A DNA stretch of 5,080 bases from Candidatus Peribacteraceae bacterium (GCA_018061525.1 JAGOUB010000074.1:1-5080), one strand, 5' to 3'; shown: positions 1 through 4,564, numbered from the stretch's first letter. The notes: generated by a model from the sequence alone, not told the origin. Translations and numbers: made by a program.

Positions 1-456
1 CTTTTGGTCGGTGTCTACGCTCCCGCCCCCGCCGCGGCCACGCTCGTGATGGGCGCGGGCCGCGTCCTCTCCGTCGAGTTCCCCGCGGCGCTGCCGCTCT
101 CCGAAGACGACCTGCGTGAGCAGTTCGCCGGATCACTCGAGGCTCCTTTGGCCGACGTGCGTGCGCTTAGCGAGGAGCACCGGCGTCCCGAGAACCGCAA
201 TTCGCACGAGTGGTGGATAGCCAACCGCGGACGCTACGTCGCCTTCCGCACGACCATCGCTGCCGCGTTGCGCGCCGAAGCCGCCCGCGCGACCGATGTC
301 TCCTACCAGCGTGAGCTGCAAGACTTCGCCAGGGCGATCGAGAGAGTCATCGACCTTGACGGCAATTTCCCCGGCGGCCACCCGGCGATCGATTTGATCA
401 TCAGCCAGGCCACGGCTCTCCAGCGCGACTTGCGCCCGGCTTCAGGCGTTTCCTAA
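1..456 (+). CDS. Unrecognised protein, probably the C-terminal part of a gene starting before the window
   Basis: The frame is open from the first base, so the true start is probably to the left; internal candidates are TTG at 4 and ATG at 49, neither with a convincing ribosome binding site. About 150 residues are visible. Third codon positions are mostly G or C, as expected for real coding sequence in this genome. The visible part begins with an Ala/Val-rich stretch, followed by charged, probably helical sequence (SEDDLREQFAG, EEHRRPENRNSHEWW, ELQDFARAIERVIDL). I recognise no catalytic motif or family, and no function is proposed. The TAA stop (454-456) overlaps the TAG stop (455-453) of the facing methylase gene, so the two genes converge with no spacer. 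The alternative, a complete small gene starting at 4 or 49, cannot be excluded. Confidence 0.6.
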   Translation, partial: LLVGVYAPAPAAATLVMGAGRVLSVEFPAALPLSEDDLREQFAGSLEAPLADVRALSEEHRRPENRNSHEWWIANRGRYVAFRTTIAAALRAEAARATDVSYQRELQDFARAIERVIDLDGNFPGGHPAIDLIISQATALQRDLRPASGVS

Positions 457-923
457 CGCGAGACGCAGCGCAGCTGGTAGAGCGCGATGCCCGTCGCCAC
501 CGAGACGTTGAGCGATTCCTTGAGACCGCCCATCGGGATCTTCGCCTTGGCCGCGCAGCGCTTCATCAGTTCGGGCTCCACGCCCGAGAGCTCGTGTCCC
601 ACTACCACGCAAGTCTTCGGCGCGGGCGGCAGTTCGGGCAGCGGCACGGCGTCCGGCGTCAGCTCCAGCGCCACCAACCGCCAGCCGTCGGCCAGTAACT
701 TGTCGGCGATCTCCACCGGGTCGGCGTGGTGGTCCCACGGCACCCAGGCCTCGGCGCCGAGGGCCGTTTTGGCAATCTCCTTGCGCGGCGGCGTGCCGGT
801 GTAGCCGGCCAGATGCACGTACTCCACGCCGAACGCGTCGGCGCTGCGGAACATGGAGCCCACGTTCCAGAGCGACCGGATGTTCGGCAGGAGCAGACGC
901 AGGCGGACGGGAGCGCTCTCCAT
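453..923 (-). CDS. TrmH/SpoU-family RNA 2'-O-methyltransferase (SPOUT domain only)
   Basis: A 156-residue protein of the SPOUT superfamily, which transfers a methyl group from S-adenosylmethionine to a ribose 2'-OH in tRNA or rRNA. All three SpoU motifs are visible: motif 1 LPNIRSLWNVGSMFRSADAFG (about residues 12-31, with N14, R16, N20 and R26), motif 2 VVVGHELSGV (106-115, carrying the conserved G-x-E-x-x-G), and motif 3 IPMGGLKESLNVSVATGIAL (129-148, forming the knot that binds cofactor). The length is that of bare SPOUT enzymes such as TrmL (wobble-base 2'-O-methylase); there is no N-terminal substrate-binding extension. The exact target base cannot be read from the sequence. The ATG lies 2 nt after the frr stop, with AAGG about 7 nt upstream inside the frr end, so it is the last gene of the operon and probably translationally coupled. 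The family call is firm; the substrate is unknown. Confidence 0.92.
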   Translation of the reverse strand: MESAPVRLRLLLPNIRSLWNVGSMFRSADAFGVEYVHLAGYTGTPPRKEIAKTALGAEAWVPWDHHADPVEIADKLLADGWRLVALELTPDAVPLPELPPAPKTCVVVGHELSGVEPELMKRCAAKAKIPMGGLKESLNVSVATGIALYQLRCVSR

Positions 924-925
924 CG

Positions 926-1471
926 TTAGACCTTCATCAGTTCCTCGGATTTCTTGTCCTTGTACTCGTCGATGGAGGCGTTGGCCTTGTCCACTTCCTT
1001 CTGTAGGTGCTCGAGCAGCGTTTCCTTCACATCCTCGTCCTTCTCCTGCTTAAAGACGTCGTGCGCCGTCTGGCGGGCCTTGCGCACCGAGATGCGCGCC
1101 TCCTCGGCGAGCTGCGAGACCACCTTGGTCATCTGCTCGCGGCGCTCCTGCGTGAGCGGGGGCAGCGAGAGGCGGATGACGTGGCCATCGCTCATGGGGG
1201 TGGCGCCGATGTCCGCCTGCGAGAGGGCCTTCTCGACGGCCTGCATGACGGACGGATCCCAGGGCTGGACGGTGAGGGTGCGGGCGTCCTGCACGCCGAT
1301 GCCGGCCACGTTCTTGAGCGGCTGGCGCTGGCCGTACGCATCCACAATGACGTGCTCCACGAGCGCGGCGCTGGCGCGGCCGGTCTGGAGTTTGCCGAAC
1401 TCCTGTTGGAGATGGGCGAAGACCTTGGCGACGTCGGCCAAGAAGGGGGCGAGGCGGGGGTCGGAACTCAT
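926..1471 (-). CDS. frr: Ribosome recycling factor
   Basis: RRF, acting with EF-G, splits the post-termination ribosome so that subunits, mRNA and tRNA can be reused. The protein from the ATG at 1471 is 181 residues, close to the usual 185. It contains the N-terminal helix signature FGKLQTGRASAALVE (about residues 25-39), the domain II region (about 40-100, ending SDGHVIRLSLPPLTQERREQ), and the long C-terminal helices with EEARISVRKARQTAHD (123-138). R130 and R133 align with the domain I arginines needed for ribosome binding. The frame stays open for 28 codons upstream of this ATG, but that part is not RRF-like and overlaps the pyrH end, so I rejected the longer start. The gene follows pyrH after a 41-nt gap, the common bacterial order. 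The ribosome binding site is poor (AGGG almost touching the ATG), and a TACAAT sequence lies 7-12 nt upstream of the start. Confidence 0.96.
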   Translation of the reverse strand: MSSDPRLAPFLADVAKVFAHLQQEFGKLQTGRASAALVEHVIVDAYGQRQPLKNVAGIGVQDARTLTVQPWDPSVMQAVEKALSQADIGATPMSDGHVIRLSLPPLTQERREQMTKVVSQLAEEARISVRKARQTAHDVFKQEKDEDVKETLLEHLQKEVDKANASIDEYKDKKSEELMKV

Positions 1472-1512
1472 GCCCTGATTGTACCGCGAAGACACCTCGG
1501 CGGCCAATCGGC

Positions 1513-2226
1513 TCAGGCGGCCGAAACCACCGTGCCGATGTCCTCGTCGCGGCAAGCCTTGAGAAGAGCTTCTTCCTTCTGGAAGTTGAAGACGCGGATG
1601 GGCAGGCCCTGGTCGCGGCAGAGGCTGAAGGCGGCCTGGTCCATCACGGCTAGGTTGCGCTCGATGGCTTGGTCGTAGGTGAGGCGGTCGAGGAGCTTGG
1701 CGCTGGGATTCTTGCGCGGGTCGGCGTCGTAGATGCCGTCCACGTTTGTGGCCTTGAGCAGCACGTCGCAGCCGAGCTCCAGCGCGCGCAGGGCCGCGGC
1801 CGAATCGGTGGTGAAGTAGGGCTGACCGATGCCGCCGGCGCAGATGATGATGCGGCCCTTCTCCAGGTGGCGGATGGCGCGGCGGCGGATGTAGGGTTCG
1901 GCCAATTGCGGCACGTCCACGGCCGACATCACGCGCGTGTGCGAGCCCATGCCTTCGAGTTCGGCCTGCAGCGCCACGCTGTTCATGATGGTGGCGAGCA
2001 TGCCCATGGCATCGGAGGCCGTGCGCTCGATGCCCGAACCCTTGGTATCGCGGTAGCGCCAGATGTTGCCGCCGCCGACCACGATCACCAGCTCGGTGCC
2101 AAGTTCGTGCACAACCCGGATGCGCGCCGCGATGCCGCGGAGCGTCGGTTGGTCAATCCCCTGCCCGGCGCCGGCCGCGGACAGAGCCTCGCCGGAGAGC
2201 TTGAGCATTACGCGCTTATACGCCAT
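1513..2226 (-). CDS. pyrH: Uridylate kinase (UMP kinase)
   Basis: The bacterial-type hexameric UMP kinase of the amino-acid kinase fold phosphorylates UMP to UDP with ATP, the committed step of pyrimidine nucleotide supply. It is 237 residues, a normal length. Visible motifs are KLSGEAL (9-15), VVGGGNIWR (49-57, phosphate-binding glycines), SDAMGMLATIMNSVALQ (71-87, UMP pocket and allosteric region), CAGGIGQPYFTTDSAAALRA (129-148) and LKATNVDGIYDADPRKNP (157-174). The start at ATG 2226 is chosen because homology begins at MAYKRVMLKLSGEAL; 70 upstream codons in the same frame translate to Pro/Arg-rich sequence that is out of frame with the membrane protein gene. The ATG overlaps the end of that gene by 11 nt and is preceded by pyrimidine-rich sequence with no Shine-Dalgarno, so translation probably depends on coupling. 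No rpsB-tsf pair precedes it within the window, unlike the usual arrangement. Confidence 0.97.
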   Translation of the reverse strand: MAYKRVMLKLSGEALSAAGAGQGIDQPTLRGIAARIRVVHELGTELVIVVGGGNIWRYRDTKGSGIERTASDAMGMLATIMNSVALQAELEGMGSHTRVMSAVDVPQLAEPYIRRRAIRHLEKGRIIICAGGIGQPYFTTDSAAALRALELGCDVLLKATNVDGIYDADPRKNPSAKLLDRLTYDQAIERNLAVMDQAAFSLCRDQGLPIRVFNFQKEEALLKACRDEDIGTVVSAA

Positions 2227-2872
2227 GTGAATCGGGAGTGGAGGGAGGGGCGGAAGGTACGGGAGAAGTGGCCGGCGTGACCGTCTGGGCCGGAGCGCTC
2301 GGGGTGGGAGCGGGCGTCGCGGGCTTGGCCTCGGCGGGCTTGTCGGCCTTGTCAGTCTTGGGGGCGGCGTGGGGCGAACCCTTGGGCATGTGGTCCATGA
2401 TTGAGTGCCAGAAGCGGCCCATGACGGCCACGGCATCCTGCCAATCGGAGCGGAGTTTCTTCCAGTCGGCGCGCGAGAGGGCGGCGATGAGCGGTAGGTC
2501 GGCGCGCTTGCCCTGGGCGGCGTTCATGAAGCCGAAGGCGCAGCCTACGAGGATGAGCAACTGCAGCGGGCGGCTGATGACCGGCACGATCATGAAGAGC
2601 ACGCTGAGTCCGAAGAGCGTCATGCCCTGGCGCGCGTGGAAGCGCACGAACGGCGAGTCCTTCTTGAGGAAGTAGACGAAGACCGAGAGGATCCAGAGGT
2701 ACGAGAGCGCGGCCAGGTCCTTGTTCTTGGCGATGTCCTCTTCCGGCGTGAGCGGGATGGGGGCGGGCACAGATGCCGGCGCGGCGGGAGGCGGAGTGAC
2801 GACGGGCGGCGGGGTGATGATCGGTTCGGGCGTGGCCGGTGTAATCGGGGGCGTCGGGTCCTGTGGCTCCAT
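2216..2872 (-). CDS. Small Tic20/DUF4870-like membrane protein with Pro-rich ends
   Basis: A 218-residue protein in three parts. Residues 1-45 are Pro/Thr-rich and probably disordered. Residues 50-130 hold three hydrophobic segments (about 52-70 LAALSYLWILSVFVYFLK, 84-100 MTLFGLSVLFMIVPVIS, 103-119 LQLLILVGCAFGFMNAA). Residues 165-218 are a Lys/Ala/Pro-rich tail. The segment SPFVRFHARQG between the first two hydrophobic stretches matches the F-x-R-F-H-A-x-Q signature of DUF4870/Tic20-like small membrane proteins, whose bacterial role is not settled. The start at ATG 2872 is preferred because GGAG lies 3 nt upstream; the same frame is open to 2989, but the extra residues are unlike the family. 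The gene leads the pyrH-frr-methylase operon and overlaps pyrH by 11 nt. Function is unknown; the position suggests co-expression with translation genes rather than a direct role with PyrH. Confidence 0.82.
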   Translation of the reverse strand: MEPQDPTPPITPATPEPIITPPPVVTPPPAAPASVPAPIPLTPEEDIAKNKDLAALSYLWILSVFVYFLKKDSPFVRFHARQGMTLFGLSVLFMIVPVISRPLQLLILVGCAFGFMNAAQGKRADLPLIAALSRADWKKLRSDWQDAVAVMGRFWHSIMDHMPKGSPHAAPKTDKADKPAEAKPATPAPTPSAPAQTVTPATSPVPSAPPSTPDSHGV

Positions 2873-2935
2873 AGGCTCCGATTGTATGACTGGGCAGAGG
2901 CGCTCGCCAGCAGAAGGCCCGTGATCCTGCCTATA

Positions 2936-2965
2936 TTGACAAATAGTATGATTATAACGTAATAT
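2936..2965 (+). promoter_or_regulatory. Putative promoter of the 124-residue repeat protein gene
   Basis: A perfect TTGACA (2936-2941) is followed after 18 bp by TAATAT (2960-2965), which matches 4 of 6 positions of the -10 consensus. Transcription would begin near 2972, leaving a leader of about 130 nt before the ATG at 3103. Its -10 sits directly on the -10 of the opposing promoter (2966-2961), so the two polymerases could not bind at once. Confidence 0.55.
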
Positions 2966-2989
2966 GCGATCGTTGTTTCTTCGTATCAA
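2961..2989 (-). promoter_or_regulatory. Putative promoter of the membrane protein-pyrH-frr-methylase operon
   Basis: On the minus strand TTGATA (2989-2984) is followed after 17 bp by CATATT (2966-2961), matching 5 of 6 and 4 of 6 positions of the sigma-70 type consensus. A perfect TATAAT lies just downstream (2956-2951) but has no good -35 partner at normal spacing, so it may be the true -10 with a poor -35 or a decoy. Transcription would begin near 2944-2954, giving a 70-80 nt leader before the ATG at 2872. The element is inside an AT-rich island that stands out from the surrounding GC-rich DNA. No experimental support is possible here. Confidence 0.5.
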
Positions 2990-3003
2990 TGGTCAGATCG
3001 ACT

Positions 3004-3066
3004 GAGACAGGCCACCTCGGCATGGCATCCGTGCCCGGCTGGCCTGTCTCTCATGTCACACAGGCC
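3004..3066 (+). promoter_or_regulatory. Leader with two mutually exclusive hairpins
   Basis: A perfect 11-bp inverted repeat pairs GAGACAGGCCA (3004-3014) with TGGCCTGTCTC (3040-3050) around a 25-nt loop. A further copy of the left arm, ACAGGCC (3060-3066), can instead pair with the same middle arm GGCCTGT (3041-3047), giving a 7-bp hairpin with a 12-nt loop. The middle strand can therefore pair with only one partner at a time. The element lies between the putative plus-strand promoter and the ATG at 3103. There is no T-tract after either stem, so any control would act on translation or RNA stability rather than intrinsic termination. It could also be a DNA operator. Confidence 0.45.
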
Positions 3067-3102
3067 GCAACGAACCCTGCGTATGGGTGTTGGTATCGGA
3101 CG

Positions 3103-3477
3103 ATGGACAACCGCACGTTCGCGACCGAGGTCGCGCGCACCATCCTGGATCGGGACGACGTGGACGGCGACAACCTCATCGCCATCATCTGCTCCGACAA
3201 CGAGTTCCAACAGAAGGCGTGGGTGCGGCTCTGCCGCATGAAGGCCACCCGCAGCGAGTTGCTGCAGATCGTGATGCACGGCAAGGCCGCGGCCGAGTGG
3301 GCCGGGCTCCAGCTCATCGATCGCGAGGACTGCACCAAGGAAGACCTGGCTCTCCTCGCCGCCCGCCTGCCCGAACTGCGGGCCGTGGCCTGGGACCGCC
3401 TCCTGCGCCAAGGCGTCGACACCAAGACCCTCGAGGTCATCCTCAAGCAGATGCTGTTGGCGAACATCCTCAAATGA
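3103..3477 (+). CDS. Small alpha-helical repeat protein of unknown function
   Basis: A 124-residue soluble protein with no signal peptide or membrane segment. After a short N-terminal helix it contains about three tandem units of 28-30 residues. They align as NLIAIICSDNEFQQKAWVRL (residues 24-43), LLQIVMHGKAAAEWAGLQL (53-71) and DLALLAARLPELRAVAWDRL (81-100). Each has a hydrophobic helix, a conserved A-x/W-rich second helix, and a linker of the type R/D-x-x-x-T-x-x-x-L, and a fourth half-unit closes the protein. This pattern resembles HEAT or leucine-rich-variant solenoids, which usually bind other proteins or nucleic acid; I cannot name a family. The start at ATG 3103 is where the helical sequence begins. 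In-frame ATGs at 2989 and 3022 would add residues running through the leader hairpins and have no better ribosome binding site. The gene stands alone, with its own promoter-like sequence and terminator. Confidence 0.78.
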   Translation: MDNRTFATEVARTILDRDDVDGDNLIAIICSDNEFQQKAWVRLCRMKATRSELLQIVMHGKAAAEWAGLQLIDREDCTKEDLALLAARLPELRAVAWDRLLRQGVDTKTLEVILKQMLLANILK

Positions 3478-3510
3478 CACGTCGATCCAGACCTGACCGA
3501 AACAATCCCC

Positions 3511-3540
3511 TCCCCAGCCCGATGCGGCTGGGGATTTTTT
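3511..3540 (+). terminator. Intrinsic terminator after the helical repeat protein gene
   Basis: CCCCAGCC (3512-3519) pairs perfectly with GGCTGGGG (3526-3533) across a 6-nt loop. One more T-A pair closes the base, and six Ts follow (3535-3540). It begins 33 nt after the TGA at 3477 and is a textbook rho-independent terminator for the plus strand. No T-tract on the other strand supports termination of the facing gene. Confidence 0.93.
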
Positions 3541-3555
3541 GCGTGCACGAGAAAT

Positions 3556-3597
3556 GAACCTTCGCGACACCGATGGGACGTTGCTGGGCGAAGGTTC
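3556..3597. repeat. Perfect 10-bp inverted repeat between two facing genes
   Basis: GAACCTTCGC (3556-3565) and GCGAAGGTTC (3588-3597) are perfect complements around a 22-nt loop. A second small hairpin, GGAAGC / GCTTCC with a tetraloop (3601-3616), follows at once. Both lie 3' of the unrecognised minus-strand gene ending at 3631. Read on the minus strand, the larger stem is followed only by ATTTCTC, so it is at best a weak terminator for that gene; it could equally protect the mRNA 3' end. Confidence 0.5.
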
Positions 3598-3630
3598 GAC
3601 GGAAGCGGGCGCTTCCAGCTGACTCAGGGG

Positions 3631-4182
3631 CTATTTTTCGTTTTGCGAGAAGGCCATCCCGTAATCGGCCTTCCTCAACTCGTCAGTGCCGGTCATGACG
3701 CGCAGAATGTTCTCGCCTTCATTGTGGCCGCAGAAGAGACGCAGTCCGCCAGTTAGAGCCGATGTGCGGACGTACCCCTTGAGCGGAAGCTGGCCGTGAT
3801 GCTCGAGGAGCAGCGTCAGGACGGCGAGCTCTCCGACGGACACCACGCTTTCTGACGGGAGTTTCAAAGGGATCTGCCTGGCGTGGTCTGCCCCGTACGA
3901 TGCCCTGGGGATCCGTATGGTCTTTCGCTGGGGTGATCGGTGGACCGACCCCCACCAGCTGTCCGGGTATTTAATGTCGAAGAGGCTCGGAGCCAGCAGC
4001 ATTGTTTCCTGAAGCGATGTTCCCGGGTCGTAGAACGTCCAGGAGTCGCCTGCCTGCTTCACGCCTTCAAATAGAGATACCATCCATTCCACGCACCTGT
4101 GCTTCAAGCGCAGGGTCAAAAGCTGTCCAATGACGTCCCATGATCCGGCCTGCTTCAGGCTGATCGGTGTTCTAAGTTCCAT
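3631..4182 (-). CDS. Unrecognised 183-residue protein next to tRNA-Arg
   Basis: The start at ATG 4182 is well supported: GGAG sits 7 nt upstream (GGAGAGAAAGG then ATG), and the gene ends at TAG (3633-3631). An in-frame ATG 5 codons further up lacks that spacing. The protein appears soluble, with no signal peptide or clear membrane segment. It has several aromatic patches (SWTFYDPG about residues 46-53, KYPDSWWGS about 75-83), a basic stretch (HRSPQRKTIRIPR, 84-96), and a leucine-rich helix (VGELAVLTLLLEHHGQLPLKG, about 118-138 overall). I recognise no family or catalytic motif. Codon use differs from the housekeeping genes: AGA, AGG, ACA, GGA and GTA codons are common here but rare in pyrH and frr. 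With its tRNA-adjacent location this suggests acquisition from elsewhere. It is preceded by a structured leader with its own promoter-like sequence. Confidence 0.72.
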   Translation of the reverse strand: MELRTPISLKQAGSWDVIGQLLTLRLKHRCVEWMVSLFEGVKQAGDSWTFYDPGTSLQETMLLAPSLFDIKYPDSWWGSVHRSPQRKTIRIPRASYGADHARQIPLKLPSESVVSVGELAVLTLLLEHHGQLPLKGYVRTSALTGGLRLFCGHNEGENILRVMTGTDELRKADYGMAFSQNEK

Positions 4183-4194
4183 CCTTTCTCTCCA

Positions 4195-4213
4195 CATCCC
4201 AAACCGAGGGATG
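4195..4213 (-). promoter_or_regulatory. Hairpin directly upstream of the ribosome binding site of the 183-residue gene
   Basis: CATCCC and GGGATG form a perfect 6-bp stem with a 7-nt loop on the minus strand, ending 1 nt before the GGAG ribosome binding site at about 4193-4190. Its CCCT-containing left arm could also pair imperfectly with the AGGG-T-G part of the terminator upstream, so it might take part in an alternative fold. The hairpin itself is clear; its role is inference. Confidence 0.4.
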
Positions 4214-4227
4214 AGCGGTCGCTGTCG

Positions 4228-4280
4228 AAAAACTGAGACAAGCACCCTATTCGCTCGCGGCGCGCAGGGCGCTTGCCTCA
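4228..4280 (-). terminator. Intrinsic terminator in the leader between tRNA-Arg and the 183-residue gene
   Basis: On the minus strand TGAGGCAAGCGCCCT (4280-4266) pairs along all 15 positions, two of them G-U, with AGGGTGCTTGTCTCA (4248-4234). The loop is 17 nt, and G then five Ts follow (4232-4228). It lies downstream of the promoter-like sequence at 4333-4306 and 45 nt upstream of the ATG at 4182. It may end tRNA transcripts, define the 3' end of a small RNA of about 70 nt, or act as an attenuator for the downstream gene. Confidence 0.75.
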
Positions 4281-4305
4281 CTGAGTCGATGGTGTGAAGA
4301 ATGGT

Positions 4306-4333
4306 ATTTTAAATATTATTGTAATTATGTCAA
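4306..4333 (-). promoter_or_regulatory. Strong promoter-like sequence just after tRNA-Arg
   Basis: On the minus strand a perfect TTGACA (4333-4328) is followed after 16 bp by TAAAAT (4311-4306), 5 of 6 positions of the -10 consensus. The spacer is almost pure A/T. It starts 4 nt past the encoded CCA of the tRNA. Predicted transcription starts near 4299, 19 nt before the terminator hairpin begins. The 183-residue gene is the only coding target downstream. Confidence 0.6.
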
Positions 4334-4336
4334 TAA

Positions 4337-4412
4337 TGGTGCCCCGGGCTGGAATCGAACCGGCGACCAACAGCTTAGAAGGCTGCTGCTCTATCCACTG
4401 AGCTACCGGGGC
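4337..4412 (-). tRNA. tRNA-Arg (anticodon UCU) with encoded CCA
   Basis: This 76-nt gene folds as a cloverleaf. The acceptor stem GCCCCGG/CCGGGGC is perfect, with discriminator A and CCA in the DNA. The D arm is GCTC-AGTGGATA-GAGC, the anticodon arm is GCAGC-CTTCTAA-GCTGT, and the T arm is GCCGG-TTCGATT-CCAGC. The anticodon TCT reads AGA and, by wobble, AGG. Two oddities are visible: a G-U pair at the base of the anticodon stem, and a C-A mismatch in the middle of the T stem. Everything else fits a functional tRNA. It lies between the Cys-rich protein gene and the unrecognised 183-residue gene, all on the minus strand. Confidence 0.95.
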
Positions 4413-4433
4413 ACGATGGTATGAAGGATGCTG

Positions 4434-4516
4434 TGATGCTCGCCGATCGAGCAGTGGAACTTCTTGATTGGCGCCTGCGCTGGACGCGCAGTCGACCCAC
4501 TGAGTGAGCGGGGCAC
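4434..4516 (-). pseudogene. Probable decayed tRNA copy upstream of tRNA-Arg
   Basis: Reading the minus strand, GTGCCCCG-(3-4 nt)-CTCAGTGG (4516-4497) matches the start of the tRNA-Arg gene, including 2 nt before it, with about 20 identities over 27 nt. It is followed by a perfect anticodon-like stem CTGCG-CGTCCAG-CGCAG (within 4491-4475). A second perfect hairpin TGCTCG-ATCGG-CGAGCA (4453-4437) then ends in CATCA. The D-arm region is 3 nt short, position 33 would be G instead of U, no T-loop signature is visible, and the acceptor 3' strand does not pair with the 5' strand. It is therefore not a working canonical tRNA. It may be a degraded duplicate or a tRNA-derived structured RNA. Confidence 0.4.
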
Positions 4517-4558
4517 GTGATGGGAAAGAAAAGACCGTACGCACCAAAGCGCGGGCGC

Positions 4559-4564
4559 AGTATA
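4559..4564 (-). promoter_or_regulatory. Possible -10 box for the tRNA-Arg transcript
   Basis: TATACT on the minus strand (4564-4559) is a good -10 match. It is followed by a GC-rich discriminator (GCGCCCGCG), which is typical of stringently controlled stable-RNA promoters. No clear -35 is present at 16-18 bp. Transcription would start near 4552, ahead of both the tRNA-like remnant and tRNA-Arg. Confidence 0.3.

Noticed and set aside
954..2280. Long open frames on the plus strand antisense to frr and pyrH (954-1478, 1007-1678, 1669-2280)
   Set aside because: They mirror highly conserved genes in GC-rich DNA, where antisense stop codons are rare. Their translations are low-complexity or Arg/Ala-rich and have no promoter or ribosome binding site.
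2989..3102. Longer N-terminus for the helical repeat protein from ATG 2989 or 3022
   Set aside because: The added residues are not helical-repeat-like, run through the inverted repeats, and no Shine-Dalgarno precedes either ATG. ATG 3103 also has only a weak site, so some doubt remains.
2986..3570. Minus-strand frame of 194 residues opposite the helical repeat gene
   Set aside because: It spans the plus-strand terminator and leader, has no ribosome binding site, and is His/Gly-rich in the manner of a shadow of the plus-strand gene.
3480..4336. Attachment-site duplication of the tRNA-Arg 3' end marking an integrated element
   Set aside because: Scanning by eye I found no second copy of the T-arm/acceptor sequence within the window, and no integrase gene is present. 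A more distant copy cannot be excluded.
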